Counted from the stretch's first letter, positions 28,400 to 38,414 are shown. The stretch is 64,000 nt of DNA from Planctomycetota bacterium (GCA_024230295.1 JAAERN010000166.1:1-64000), one strand, 5' to 3'. Translations and numbers: made by a program. Notes: generated by a model from the letters alone, not told the origin.

Positions 28400-28510
28400 G
28401 CTGTGATGCTCCCTGTCTCTTCGTCCGAGGATGATGGAAAGCGGCGCACTGTACCATTGCCGCTACAGCATGCCTGACGCCACGCCACAGCAACCCGGAC
28501 CCCGCGAGCC

Positions 28511-29704
28511 GTGAACACACCGCCCGTTCAACTCGATGCACTTGTCGTCGGTGGCGGCATTGCGGGTCTGCTCGCCCTTGATGCACTCCACGCCAAAGGC
28601 TGTCGTGCTTGGCTCGTGGAGCATCAGGCCCTCGGATGCGGCCAGACGATCTGGAGCCAGGGCATCATCCACGGGGGGCTCAAGTACGCCCTCGGTGGTG
28701 TGGCAGGATCTGCGGCTCGATCTGTCAGTGAGATGCCACAGCGTTGGCGGCGGATGCTCGATGGGGACGGATCGCCCAATCTCTCTGCGGTGGCCATGCG
28801 CGCCGATGCGTGCGCTATCTGGACTCACCGATCCGCGTCTTCACTGGCAGGCCTGCTCGGAGCCAAACTCACGCTTCAAACGAGACCGACCAAGTGGAGC
28901 GCGGCGGACCGCCCCGAGGCGCTGAAAGGAATCACTGGACAGGTCTTGCGAGTGGCTGAACCTGTACTGGAGCCTGAGAGCCTGCTCGCGGTTCTGGGAA
29001 CGAGACACGCCCCACGACTGGTGCAGGGCTCTGTTTCGCGTATAGAAACACGGGCCAATCACGTGGATGTGCAAGTCTCTGTTGCTGGTGAGCATGTCGA
29101 TGTCGAAGCCCGCCGATTGATTCTCCTTGCAGGCGGAGGCAACGCCAACCTCCAAACTTTGGCGGGAGCATCTGGAAAGAGCACGCAGATTCGACCGCTT
29201 CGCATGGTGCTCGTAAGAGGTCCGCTCCCTGTCCTCAATGGACACTGCATTCGAGGCGCAAAGCCATGGCTCACGATTACCACCGTGGCCAGCGACGATT
29301 CGCAAAGGGTGTGGCAGGTTGGTGGTGAAGTCGCTGAGCGGGGCGCCACGGCCTCCGAGGCAGACACGATTTCCCTTGCTGCAGCACAACTCTCGGAGGC
29401 CCTCCCCGAAATCTCATTTGAGAGTACCGAGTGGGCGACCTATGACGCGCCGCGCTTTGAACACGCAACTGCCAGTGGCGGACGACCGGATCTGCCGACC
29501 GTTCTGGACGAAGGCAACCTTCTTACTGGATGGCCAACGAAGCTCGCCTTAGCGCCCCTGCTTTCGGATGACATTGCTGCTCGCATTTCACCCACATTCA
29601 CCCCCCTTCCCGCGCCAGCGCACTGGCCGCGACCGACTATCGCCACACCCCCTTGGATGGAGACCTGCAGGTGGAGCAACGCCCCCTCGGACGCACCGGC
29701 CTGA
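28511..29704 (+). CDS. FAD-dependent oxidoreductase (DAO / glycerol-3-phosphate dehydrogenase-like)
   Basis: This 397-residue flavoprotein has an N-terminal dinucleotide-binding motif VVGGGIAGLLAL and a conserved QGIIHGGLKYAL segment of the DAO/GlpA superfamily, where the histidine-glycine stretch contacts the flavin. The start is GTG at 28511. No membrane helix is seen. The physiological substrate is not evident; amino acids, glycerol-3-phosphate and 2-hydroxy acids are oxidised by relatives. Its 3' end overlaps the next gene, an aldo/keto reductase, by 34 bp, which suggests joint expression and perhaps a common pathway. Confidence 0.75.
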   Translation: MNTPPVQLDALVVGGGIAGLLALDALHAKGCRAWLVEHQALGCGQTIWSQGIIHGGLKYALGGVAGSAARSVSEMPQRWRRMLDGDGSPNLSAVAMRADACAIWTHRSASSLAGLLGAKLTLQTRPTKWSAADRPEALKGITGQVLRVAEPVLEPESLLAVLGTRHAPRLVQGSVSRIETRANHVDVQVSVAGEHVDVEARRLILLAGGGNANLQTLAGASGKSTQIRPLRMVLVRGPLPVLNGHCIRGAKPWLTITTVASDDSQRVWQVGGEVAERGATASEADTISLAAAQLSEALPEISFESTEWATYDAPRFEHATASGGRPDLPTVLDEGNLLTGWPTKLALAPLLSDDIAARISPTFTPLPAPAHWPRPTIATPPWMETCRWSNAPSDAPA

Positions 29705-30441
29705 GCGTCTCTCGCATTGGCTGGGGCACGGTCAAGATTGGCCGAAGTACCGGCGTGAAATACCCGGACGCCTTTGATGTGCCATCGGCCTCGGAAGCCG
29801 ATTGGATTGTGAATGCGATGTTGGATCTGGGCATCACGCTCATTGACACGGCGCCCGCGTACGGACTCGCCGAGGAGCGGCTCGGTGGAGCACTTGGATC
29901 AAGACGCCACGAGGTTGTCCTCTGCACTAAGGTCGGCGAACAGTTTGAGAACGGACGCAGCACTCATGACTTCTCGGCCGCATCGACTCGGCGCAGCCTG
30001 GAACTCAGCCTACGCAAACTTCGGACCGACGCCGTTGATCTGATTCTGGTGCATTCCGATGGCCGCGATATTGAGATTCAGACTGAGACCGACGTCGTCG
30101 AAACTCTGCAAGACATCAAGAAGGCCGGCATGACGCAGGCCATCGGTTTCTCGGGAAAGACACCCGATGGCGCGGCCCACGCGCTGGGCTGGGCAGACGT
30201 ACTCATGTGCGAGTACAGCATCGACGTGCAGACCCACGCCGCAGTGATTTTGCAGGCTGCCGAGCAAGGTGTCGGCGTACTTCTCAAGAAGGTACTAGGG
30301 AGCGGTCATCTTCCCGCAGCGGAAGCACTCGACCATGCCCTGCACTCGGCTCCAGTTGCCTCAACTGTCGCCAGCGTTGTCATCGGAAGCCTCAGCCCGG
30401 ATCGTATGGCAGCCAATATCCGGATGGCAGAAAGGCCATAA
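29671..30441 (+). CDS. Aldo/keto reductase
   Basis: A 256-residue TIM-barrel oxidoreductase of the aldo/keto reductase family. It begins with the usual RPLGRTGLSVSRIGWGT, has the catalytic Asp/Tyr of IDTAPAYG, the lysine of LCTKVGE and the histidine of LILVHSDG, the standard Asp-Tyr-Lys-His tetrad. The GTG at 29671 gives a normal family N-terminus; a TTG at 29653 is the alternative. The C-terminal part is shorter than in many family members and ends 9 bp from a convergent LysM gene. Confidence 0.85.
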   Translation: MEQRPLGRTGLSVSRIGWGTVKIGRSTGVKYPDAFDVPSASEADWIVNAMLDLGITLIDTAPAYGLAEERLGGALGSRRHEVVLCTKVGEQFENGRSTHDFSAASTRRSLELSLRKLRTDAVDLILVHSDGRDIEIQTETDVVETLQDIKKAGMTQAIGFSGKTPDGAAHALGWADVLMCEYSIDVQTHAAVILQAAEQGVGVLLKKVLGSGHLPAAEALDHALHSAPVASTVASVVIGSLSPDRMAANIRMAERP

Positions 30442-30450
30442 CCCGAGATT

Positions 30451-31302
30451 TTACTCAGGTATGACCAATACCACCGCGAGAGGAAGTCGATCAGGATTGT
30501 CTTTGAGAACGACTCGATTCGCCTCGAAGAGACGGTTCCAATGCCGAGCACTCCCGTAATGCAACTCCGCAATCGAGGAGAGCGTTTCGCCATCGGCGAT
30601 TCGGTGCGTGCGTCGCGGTGATGGCTGCTGGCTCATGCCAACCGCTACCGGAGTCGGCTTCGGGAGGGCAGTTGGAATGTTCAGCCGCTGCCCGATCCTG
30701 AGCGTGTCCGGGTCAATGCTGGGATTCGCCTCGGCAATACGCCGCCATGCCTGAGCATCGCCGAGCGTCCGGTCCGCGATGGAACTCAAAGTATCACCGC
30801 TCTCTACGACGACCACCCGAGGCTTCATAGAAGCGGACTTCTGTGGCAACTTGGCAGCCGGCTTGGTGGCCGGAGAGACCACCTTCGCGAACGATTTGCT
30901 TCTTGCTTTGGATGCAACACCGGCAACTGACCGACCTGCCCCCGCCGCAGTCGAGGACAGCGACGCAGCGCGGAGCGGACTTCCCATCTCAATGGCAGCC
31001 GGCGAAGTCGATGTTGGATGGCTCGACGCTGCAGCAACAGCCTTTCGCGAAGGCAGGCTCACCGAGGCAGTCCTTGATGCTGTTCCAGTCCCGCTCGCAA
31101 CTGCCCCACCCGAAGCATTCTTGGACGCTGGCTTGGTGGCTGGAGGTAACTTCGCCCGAATGCTCGTGGCCGTGACCGGCCGGCTGGCCTCTGCCGTCGG
31201 ATCGGCTGCCTTGACGGGGGCGGGCCCTCCGCCGTACACCAAGACCAACACCGCCACGATCGCCGCAGCCCCAAGAAGAACAATCTTTCCACCAGTCGAC
31301 AT
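30451..31302 (-). CDS. Membrane-anchored protein with two LysM domains
   Basis: A 283-residue protein with an N-terminal membrane helix or uncleaved signal (KIVLLGAAAIVAVLVLVYGG). An Ala/Ser/Thr/Lys-rich linker of about 140 residues follows. Two LysM modules come next, one at about 166-212 (VESGDTLSSIADRTLGDAQA..) and one at about 232-283 (IADGETLSSIAELHYGSARH..). LysM modules bind N-acetylglucosamine polymers such as peptidoglycan, so the protein should sit in the periplasm bound to the cell wall. No catalytic domain is attached. It is the last gene on this strand before the AKR gene. Confidence 0.85.
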   Translation of the reverse strand: MSTGGKIVLLGAAAIVAVLVLVYGGGPAPVKAADPTAEASRPVTATSIRAKLPPATKPASKNASGGAVASGTGTASRTASVSLPSRKAVAAASSHPTSTSPAAIEMGSPLRAASLSSTAAGAGRSVAGVASKARSKSFAKVVSPATKPAAKLPQKSASMKPRVVVVESGDTLSSIADRTLGDAQAWRRIAEANPSIDPDTLRIGQRLNIPTALPKPTPVAVGMSQQPSPRRTHRIADGETLSSIAELHYGSARHWNRLFEANRVVLKDNPDRLPLAVVLVIPE

Positions 31303-31363
31303 AGTACACCTCCACCAACGTCCATCGACCGGTCAAGGCACACAGCGTGAGAACCGCACGCAG

Positions 31364-34300
31364 TCAGGCCGGTGCGCCACCAGCAGCGATGGATTCATCC
31401 GGATCAGCCTCTACCACGTCGAGTTCACCACGACGCTTCTGATCGCTACGGCGGAAGACCAGTGGCGAAGCAATCGCGACCGATGAATACGTACCAACCA
31501 CGACGCCGACCACCAGGGCGAAGGCGAAGCCGCGAATACCGGTTCCACCAAAGACGTAGATGATGAGCACTGCGATCAGCGTCGTGACGGACGTCAGAAT
31601 CGTCCGACTGAAAGCCTGATTGATCGACCGGTTTACACACTCACGGCTTGGAATCGGCCGCTTACCGCGGTTCTCGCGAATACGGTCCAGAATGACGATC
31701 GTGTCATTGAGCGAATAGCCGATCACCGTGAGCAAAGCCGCCACGATGCCAGTATCAATCTGGAACTCTTCGATCAGAAGACTGCCAGAGGCGAATGAAT
31801 GCCCTGCAATAGCACCGGTCAAGGCAAGGAACCCGACGACGATGATTACGTCATGGCACAACGCAGCAATGGCGGCAATCGAATACCGAAGTGAGCCGAA
31901 CCGGACCCAGATGTAGAACAGAATGCCCGCCAATGAAAGCACCACGGCACCGATCGCATTGGCTGTCCGTGTTGCAGCAACTGCCGGGGCGAAACTGCTC
32001 ACCTGCTGGAAGCTGCTCTGGCGAGCCAGTGCCTCTGCTATGAGTTCCCACTCCCGCTCGGCCAGACGCTCATCCACCAGACCGGCTTCGTGCCGAAGGT
32101 AGTTCAGTTCTGGGTCAAGAACCGCCACGGCGATAGATGACCATGTGTCATCGCCTGCGGGCTCCACACCGGCAACCAGCACATCACGGCCAACCGTGTC
32201 GCTGAAATCCGGGTCCTGCCTAATGCGATCAATTCGCTGCTCGACCTCAGCAAGCGTGATCGGAGGATTGATCCGCTCCCCGAGAATAACAATGCCGCCG
32301 CGGTAGTCGGACACATCGGCCACAGTGGCTCCAATGCCGAGTACCTCACCGATGGTATCGGCATCGATTTGAGCAGTCCGCTCAGCCCATTTGCCGCCCT
32401 CATGGCCGGAGAAGGTCCGAGCCGGAGAAATATCCAATTGGTCACCGAACTCCTCAAGGAGCGCGGCCTCCACCGTGGATTGAATTCCCTCTTCGCTGGA
32501 GAGCCCTGACGGTGCCGCAACCTTGACCTGGAAGGAATCGCCCACTGTTCGACCCGTGGCGTCCGTCGCAGCATCGCCCACCGTAAGTACTGTGGCGCCG
32601 CGAAGTTCACGGAAGATGCGTGACTGCAGCGAGTCGTCGGTTCCAGCCCGATCGGCCAACGCCCGAACCCGCTCGGTCACTGAGCCCTCGCCGTCCTGCC
32701 ACAACTGGATTCGCGTACCGTCCTCGGCAAGCCCAGTCTGCATCGTCACTGCCACGCCACCGCGGAACTCGGTGTCGAACATGTCGGCACCACGTGAGTA
32801 GAACAGCCAGATCGAACCAAGAATCACAATACCGCTCAGCGTCCAGAACCCACCCCGAAGGCCGACCCAATCAACATTGGGATGCAGCAGCCGTCCAAGG
32901 CTGGGAATGACCGAGGGCAGCATCGGCAGCCGTTTGCCGCCGATCCAGAACAGATATGCATCAAAGAGGAATCGAGTCACGAAGAGCGCCGTAAAGATCG
33001 TGGCGATGATGCCGATACTCAGCGTCAACGCAAAGCCCTTGACCTCGGTTGTCGGCTCCATCAACAACAGCACTGCGCAGACAATGAGGTTCGTGATGTT
33101 GGCGTCGAGAATCGTGCCCGCCACCTTCTGATAGGCAGTCCGGACAGCCTCGCGAAGATCGCGGGCGCCAGCCTCGAGCTCCTCGCGGATTCGCTCGTAG
33201 ATGAGCACGTTGGCGTCGACCGCCATACCCATCGTCAAGACGACACCGGCAAGACCCGGCAACGTAAACGTGCCCTGCATCATTGCCATGACGCCGAAGA
33301 TGATGATGCCGTTGAATATCAGCGCGGCGTCAGCGACGAGGCCGGCACCGAGATACCAGATAAACATGAAGACGCCGACGACCAGAACGGCCCAGAGGAA
33401 GGCCTCAAGACCTCGTGTCAGGTTGTCCGCACCAATCGATGGACCGAGCACGCTCACGGCGATCGGCTCGGGCGAGAGCCGTGCCTCAAGTGAGCCCGCT
33501 GCGAGCACTCGCATCAGGTAACCGAGTTCTTCCGGCGAGAAGGAGCCACTGATGACACCACTGCCCGAGATCGTCTCGTTGAGATTCGGTGCCGAATACA
33601 CCTTGCCGTCGAGCACAATCGCCATCGGCTCACCGACATTCGGCTGGCTCAGACGGCTCATCAGCCCCCCGCCATTCGGGTCGAGGCGGAAACTGATGGC
33701 GGGACGACCGAGTTGGTCGATCGTTCGGCCCGTGCCTTCGACAGACCACGTGGAGTCGGCCCGGTGGGTCATCGCCTTTCCGGGCTGCGTGTAGAGCAGG
33801 ATGTAGTACTGGCCATCACGCTCGGCGGCGACCAGCCGGTAATTCGATGAGAAGTAGGTGACCGGATCGGCCTCAAGCGCTACCAGGCTGGCAGGAGAGT
33901 CGACCCACTGCTGCAGATCATGGATCGGGAACCACTTCGCAATAATGGAGTCGGTGTTGTCTGGGCCTACCTCAGTCAGTTGCGAACGGAGCCTCTCAAC
34001 ATCGACTCCCTCGACGGACCCAGGACGGGCACCGATATGAAAATCAAGAACACCGGCTCCCTGCAACAGCCGCATGAGATCCTTCGGGTCATCCAATCCG
34101 GTGCGGCGGGCCTGATAGCCAGCCCAGGCTTCGACAATATCGTCGAGGCCATCGGCAGCTGCGGGGAACTCAATCGCCAATTGCTCAAGTGCCACTTCGC
34201 GGGGCGATGGTCTGAGAACAGCTCGCCCGTCATCGCCAACCACAATGTCGCCGGTTTCATCACGAACAACTTCATGCGTATTGGGAAGTTCGAGCACGCG

Positions 34301-34918
34301 AACAACGCGGCTTCGATCAAGGCTCAGTGAAAGCAATTCTTCCTGAAGCGATTCCGATTCGACTTCAGCATCGGCGATCGCTTGCTTGGCAGTATTGATC
34401 GCTGTGGAATCACTCGAAGCCACGGCGGCCGCGAGTTCGGATTGCAGCGCTCGCGCCGTGTCGTAGGCGGCCTGCAAGTCGCTGACTAGTGCGCCGCGGT
34501 CTCCCCCACCACCGAAGCGATCCACGGCGGTTCCGTCGATAAGCGACCGTTCAAGCGCCGAACGTTTGATTTCGGTCGCCTCAATGAAGGAGTCAAGGCG
34601 GTCACGATATGCGTTGCCGAGCCGCTTGACTTCCTCATTGGGAAGCGGCATGACGACCTCGATACGGTCGCTGCCAAGCGGCGTCATCGAGATATCGAGA
34701 ACACCCTGTGGGTTGACTCGCTCGGAAAGCACGCGAATCGTCTGGTCAAGTAGTGCGGCCCGATCGGTTCCCTCGGGCATGCGCACCGAGTACACCAGGC
34801 TCACGCCACCGCTGAGGTCGCGACCAAGTCGGATACGGTCCTCTGGTGGATTGACTGCCCACAGGCAACCTCCAAGGATACCGAAGATGATGATCAGTTT
34901 CCAGAATGCGTTCTGCAT
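31364..34918 (-). CDS. secDF: Single-chain protein-export subunit SecDF
   Basis: A 1184-residue fusion of SecD and SecF, which use the proton gradient to help complete translocation through SecYEG. The SecD half has GRDLSGGVSL near the start, and its membrane block includes VLTMGMAVDANVLIYERI with the charge-relay aspartate. The SecF half has GYSLNDTIVILDRIREN. The first periplasmic domain contains an extra Glu/Ala-rich coiled-coil segment at roughly residues 100-290, and another extra periplasmic stretch precedes the SecF membrane block. The fusion is therefore longer than common SecDF proteins (about 750-1000). It follows yajC and tgt on the same strand. Confidence 0.94.
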   Translation of the reverse strand: MQNAFWKLIIIFGILGGCLWAVNPPEDRIRLGRDLSGGVSLVYSVRMPEGTDRAALLDQTIRVLSERVNPQGVLDISMTPLGSDRIEVVMPLPNEEVKRLGNAYRDRLDSFIEATEIKRSALERSLIDGTAVDRFGGGGDRGALVSDLQAAYDTARALQSELAAAVASSDSTAINTAKQAIADAEVESESLQEELLSLSLDRSRVVRVLELPNTHEVVRDETGDIVVGDDGRAVLRPSPREVALEQLAIEFPAAADGLDDIVEAWAGYQARRTGLDDPKDLMRLLQGAGVLDFHIGARPGSVEGVDVERLRSQLTEVGPDNTDSIIAKWFPIHDLQQWVDSPASLVALEADPVTYFSSNYRLVAAERDGQYYILLYTQPGKAMTHRADSTWSVEGTGRTIDQLGRPAISFRLDPNGGGLMSRLSQPNVGEPMAIVLDGKVYSAPNLNETISGSGVISGSFSPEELGYLMRVLAAGSLEARLSPEPIAVSVLGPSIGADNLTRGLEAFLWAVLVVGVFMFIWYLGAGLVADAALIFNGIIIFGVMAMMQGTFTLPGLAGVVLTMGMAVDANVLIYERIREELEAGARDLREAVRTAYQKVAGTILDANITNLIVCAVLLLMEPTTEVKGFALTLSIGIIATIFTALFVTRFLFDAYLFWIGGKRLPMLPSVIPSLGRLLHPNVDWVGLRGGFWTLSGIVILGSIWLFYSRGADMFDTEFRGGVAVTMQTGLAEDGTRIQLWQDGEGSVTERVRALADRAGTDDSLQSRIFRELRGATVLTVGDAATDATGRTVGDSFQVKVAAPSGLSSEEGIQSTVEAALLEEFGDQLDISPARTFSGHEGGKWAERTAQIDADTIGEVLGIGATVADVSDYRGGIVILGERINPPITLAEVEQRIDRIRQDPDFSDTVGRDVLVAGVEPAGDDTWSSIAVAVLDPELNYLRHEAGLVDERLAEREWELIAEALARQSSFQQVSSFAPAVAATRTANAIGAVVLSLAGILFYIWVRFGSLRYSIAAIAALCHDVIIVVGFLALTGAIAGHSFASGSLLIEEFQIDTGIVAALLTVIGYSLNDTIVILDRIRENRGKRPIPSRECVNRSINQAFSRTILTSVTTLIAVLIIYVFGGTGIRGFAFALVVGVVVGTYSSVAIASPLVFRRSDQKRRGELDVVEADPDESIAAGGAPA

Positions 34919-34948
34919 GGGTCGAGGGTTCTCACTGTTGCAAGGCGA

Positions 34949-35443
34949 TCAGCCTGCAACTTGCTCGGTATCGGTTGATTCAGTCGAGGGTTTCGACTCG
35001 AGGACCTGCTGAAGTGCCTGACGCGACACCGTGATCCGTGTGTTTGAGTTCGAATGGGTTTCAAGAACAGCCGTGTCCGGCTTGAGTTCGATCACGCGGC
35101 CGATGATGCCGCCGATAGTCTGCACTGTGTCGTTTTTGCCGATCGCCGAGAGCATCGAAGCGCGGCGCTTCTTTTCTTTGCGTTGGCTGAGCATCGAAAA
35201 ACCGACTACTGCAACCATCACAAAGATGAGGATCATGAAGAAGTTTTCGCCGAGCAGATTTGGGGGTGCTTCGGCCGCACCAGCAACGGGTTCGCCGTCG
35301 GCTCCGATGGTCGCAGTATGCGGCGCGTCGCCCGGCCCACTCGCCATCGGCGGCGGTGGCGCTGACGCGTCGGTCGTACCCTGCTGCCCTGTAGCGAGCC
35401 ACAACACACTGCCCCCGCCCATGATGATTCCGTCCGTGATCAT
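34949..35443 (-). CDS. yajC: Preprotein translocase accessory protein YajC
   Basis: A 164-residue protein with one membrane helix (NFFMILIFVMVAVVGFSML, about 68-86). A basic segment and the YajC cytoplasmic domain follow, with AIGKNDTVQTIGGIIGRVIE. The N-terminus before the helix is about 65 residues long and rich in Pro, Ala and Gly, which is longer than in E. coli YajC (110 residues in total). YajC associates with SecDF, whose gene starts 30 bp downstream. The ATG at 35443 is the first start in this frame. Confidence 0.92.
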   Translation of the reverse strand: MITDGIIMGGGSVLWLATGQQGTTDASAPPPPMASGPGDAPHTATIGADGEPVAGAAEAPPNLLGENFFMILIFVMVAVVGFSMLSQRKEKKRRASMLSAIGKNDTVQTIGGIIGRVIELKPDTAVLETHSNSNTRITVSRQALQQVLESKPSTESTDTEQVAG

Positions 35444-35470
35444 CGATCCATGCTCCGATCCGCTAGGGCC

Positions 35471-36697
35471 TCAGGCAGAGCCACCTGTGGAACCGGGCGC
35501 CGCCACAGCGGGGACATCCAGCACCGGCCAGGCCTGGGCCAGCGAAGACCACGCATCATCCCTGATAGCCCGCCTGATGTCCACCATGAGGCGTTCGAAG
35601 TGCCGGATGTTGTGCAAGCTCAGGAGGATCGGACCCAACATTTCTCCCGCAATGAAGAGATGCCTAAGGTAGGCCCGACTGAATCCGCCGCTGCATGCCT
35701 CGCAGTCACAGCCCTCCACGAGAGGCGACAAGTCCTCTCTAAAGCGGGCATTGCGGATCTGGAGCCGCCCATGGGGTGTGAAGATGCCCCCATTTCGGCC
35801 GTTTCGGGTCGGAAGCACGCAGTCAAACATATCGACGCCAGCCCGGACTGCGGAGACGAGATCCCGCTCGTAGCCGACCCCCATGAGATACCGAGGGCGA
35901 TCCTGAGGCAGTAGCGGCGCGGTCATGGCAACGGTTGTGGCAATGGCGTGCGGCGACTCACCCACCGCAACGCCCCCGATGGCATATCCCGGCAGGTCGA
36001 AGGCGGTGACCAATTCGGCGGACCGCCTTCGGAGGGCCTCATTCGGGCCACCCTGAACGATGCCGAAGAGTGCCTGCTCGTCTCGGCGGCCATGCGCGGC
36101 CACACACCGCTCAAGCCACTGGGCCGTCCGATCGACCGCAGAAGCCAGTCGGCGATGATGATCTTCGCCCACCTGGCGTTCATGGGCTTCGGCGAGTTCG
36201 GGACGCCGCTCGCGGAGCCGCTCAGATGAATCAACAGAGGGCGGGCAGTCATCGAATGCCATGATGATGTCCGCACCCAAGTTGTTCTGCACTTCGATTG
36301 CCCGCTCGGGCGTCAGGTGAATCCGCGACCCATCGATCATCGACTTGAAGGTGATGCCGTCGTCGTTCAACGTATTCGTGTCAGCGAGCGACCACGCCTG
36401 GAACCCGCCGGAGTCCGTGAGAATCGGCCCGTCCCATCGCATGAATTCATGGACTCCACCGAGTGATCCAATCAGGTCATCGCCGGGACGGAGCATCAGG
36501 TGGAATGCGTTGTTGAGGATGATCTCGGCGCCGGTGGCACGAACTTGCTCGGGCATCAGCCCTTTGACACTGGCACGAGTCCCAACCGGCATGAACGCTG
36601 GCGTGGCAAACGAACCGTGCGGCGTATGAACCCGACCAACCCGCGCCTGCGTCGATGCCGACACGGCATCAATTTCGAACCGAAGGGGACCACTCAC
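35471..36697 (-). CDS. tgt: tRNA-guanine transglycosylase (queuosine synthesis)
   Basis: A 408-residue enzyme that exchanges guanine-34 of certain tRNAs for the queuosine precursor preQ1. It shows TDSGGFQ with the catalytic-site aspartate, FDDCPPS, GIVQGG, GGVAVGE, DMFDCVLPTRNGRNG with the nucleophilic Asp region, and the zinc site CDCEAC with a further cysteine/histidine in the following helix. A stretch rich in Arg, Glu and His (about residues 155-180) lengthens the chain slightly. Its start overlaps the rhomboid stop by four bases, and yajC begins 27 bp downstream. The tgt-yajC-secDF order is common in bacteria. Confidence 0.96.
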   Translation of the reverse strand: MSGPLRFEIDAVSASTQARVGRVHTPHGSFATPAFMPVGTRASVKGLMPEQVRATGAEIILNNAFHLMLRPGDDLIGSLGGVHEFMRWDGPILTDSGGFQAWSLADTNTLNDDGITFKSMIDGSRIHLTPERAIEVQNNLGADIIMAFDDCPPSVDSSERLRERRPELAEAHERQVGEDHHRRLASAVDRTAQWLERCVAAHGRRDEQALFGIVQGGPNEALRRRSAELVTAFDLPGYAIGGVAVGESPHAIATTVAMTAPLLPQDRPRYLMGVGYERDLVSAVRAGVDMFDCVLPTRNGRNGGIFTPHGRLQIRNARFREDLSPLVEGCDCEACSGGFSRAYLRHLFIAGEMLGPILLSLHNIRHFERLMVDIRRAIRDDAWSSLAQAWPVLDVPAVAAPGSTGGSA

Positions 36698-37851
36698 TTT
36701 TGGTCGTCCCGCTGCGAAGCTTTCTGGAGCAGACGCTTCTCCCGCGTCGAGAGGCTTTGCAGTCCATCACGCGAAATCTTGGTAAGGATGCGGTCAATCT
36801 CATCCTGTCGTGGACGGGGAGTCGTTCGTTGCACCCCTGAGCGGAAGTGCCGCGATGTCGGATCAAACCTTCCAAGCCAGTCGAAAAATCGATGTAGGCG
36901 CTCGGGGTATCGAATGAACCCGAACCCTGCAATGGCACCACCCAGATGCGCCGCTTCGCCACCAGCGTTGTCTGCCCCGAAGAAGATCGACACGACCGAG
37001 ATCACGATCAGCACCCACGCCACCGTCGCAAGTCGCATTGGAAGAATGAAAAACAGAAGCACCATGACGTTTGGAGCAAGGAAGGCACCACCAACGAGCA
37101 CCCCGAATACACCTGCCGAGGCACCGATGAGCGGCGTGCCGGTTGCGTTGAATAAGAGTCCGGGTATTGCCGGTAGTCCAAGGCTGCCGACCCATACATA
37201 ACCCGCCAGATTGAGTAGGAGATAGAGGAGCCCGCCGGCAATACCACAGAGCAAATAGAACGCGAGATATCGCTTCCCACCAAGGACTCGCTCGATCAGC
37301 GGTCCGAAGAAGTAGAGCGCGATCATGTTGAACATGAGGTGAAAAAGATCCGCGTGCAGGAACTGGAATCCGATCAGCCTCCAGAGTTCAGCGCCGCCCA
37401 CCACTTTCTTGGTTGAGAAATGGAAGAGCCTCTGCAGCGGCGCCGCATAGTGCCCCTCCGCAATTGCCAGTAATGTTCCGTCTTGGTCGTACACCGGGAG
37501 ACCGGAGATGACTTCCCGACGCTCGGTCCCCTTCGAGTCCTTGAGCGTCACCTTCAACTTCGTCCGCTGCTTGCCGAGGAAGGTGTCCTCAGGTCGATCT
37601 TGCGTTCCAAAGAACGGCGTCCCGTCCACTTCAACCCACGTTTGGTTGGGCTGCTCCACCCAGTACCGGCCGGTTTCGATCGGGCCGGCGAAACGGGTCA
37701 GAAATCCATCAATGACGAAGACGGCAACGCAAAGGATGATCAGCCACGCGTTGACGGTGCGAAGCCAAGATCGCTCCCCGCCCCCACCGCCCGAAGGCAT
37801 GCGGGGCGTTCTCGGTGGCTGCCTCAAGTAGTCTCGATCTGCAAGACCCAT
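36694..37851 (-). CDS. Rhomboid-family intramembrane serine protease
   Basis: A 385-residue polytopic membrane protein. The rhomboid catalytic serine lies in GASAGVFG and its partner histidine in AAHLGGAIAG; the FLHADLFHLMFNM segment supplies the family's second-helix histidines. Before the core, the first helix (about residues 33-50) is followed by an extracytoplasmic insertion of about 100 residues with beta character, and the C-terminus is a charged helical cytoplasmic tail. It cleaves membrane-protein substrates that cannot be predicted here. It overlaps tgt by four bases and the Nudix stop codon by about one base. Confidence 0.88.
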   Translation of the reverse strand: MGLADRDYLRQPPRTPRMPSGGGGGERSWLRTVNAWLIILCVAVFVIDGFLTRFAGPIETGRYWVEQPNQTWVEVDGTPFFGTQDRPEDTFLGKQRTKLKVTLKDSKGTERREVISGLPVYDQDGTLLAIAEGHYAAPLQRLFHFSTKKVVGGAELWRLIGFQFLHADLFHLMFNMIALYFFGPLIERVLGGKRYLAFYLLCGIAGGLLYLLLNLAGYVWVGSLGLPAIPGLLFNATGTPLIGASAGVFGVLVGGAFLAPNVMVLLFFILPMRLATVAWVLIVISVVSIFFGADNAGGEAAHLGGAIAGFGFIRYPERLHRFFDWLGRFDPTSRHFRSGVQRTTPRPRQDEIDRILTKISRDGLQSLSTREKRLLQKASQRDDQK

Positions 37852-38414
37852 CAGGATTGATCCTCCGTCCGCCGCCAGAGAAAGAGGGCAGCAAGTGACT
37901 TCCCGTCAATGAACATCCCTTCAGCAATCATTATGTCAATTTGCTCCATCGTGAAGGCTTCGGCCAGAACCTCTTCACCCGGCTCTGGACATGGGACTCC
38001 GGCGGTCAATTCAGTGGCCACGTAGGCGTGCATAAACTCGTCGGCAAACCCTGGCGACGTGTAATAGGTGCCGATCGGCGTGAGCGTTTCGGCTGAGTAG
38101 CCGGTCTCCTCGACCAATTCTCGGGCAGCCGTCTCGGGTGGCGGCTCACCAGGCTCACGCTTGCCCGCAGGAAACTCCCACAGAGGCCCACCCACGGCAA
38201 TCCGCCAGTTCCGAACGAGTACCAACCGACCGTCATCCAGCACAGGAACAATCGTGACGGCACCTGGGTGCCGAACGACTTCCCGAACTCGCTCACAGCC
38301 ATCAGAATCCAGCCACGAACATCGCTCAACCGCGAAGATACGGCCTTCCAAAAGGGGCTCCCTAGCGATGGTTCGGGTCGTCACGGTGACAGGGATGATA
38401 CGGTGCGGCTGCAT
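37851..38414 (-). CDS. Nudix hydrolase, ADP-ribose pyrophosphatase-like
   Basis: A 187-residue Nudix enzyme. The box G-x5-E-x7-REL-x-EE-x-G is present as GKREPGEPP followed by RELVEETGYS, with preceding WEFPAGK. The ADP-sugar pyrophosphatase subgroup has the same layout, with an N-terminal strand domain and a Tyr/Pro-containing loop after the box (here TYYTSPGFADE). The start was set at the ATG read from CAT at 38412-38414, because longer versions would run into the divergent ABC-transporter gene. This start shares two bases with the start of that gene. Confidence 0.87.
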   Translation of the reverse strand: MQPHRIIPVTVTTRTIAREPLLEGRIFAVERCSWLDSDGCERVREVVRHPGAVTIVPVLDDGRLVLVRNWRIAVGGPLWEFPAGKREPGEPPPETAARELVEETGYSAETLTPIGTYYTSPGFADEFMHAYVATELTAGVPCPEPGEEVLAEAFTMEQIDIMIAEGMFIDGKSLAALFLWRRTEDQS

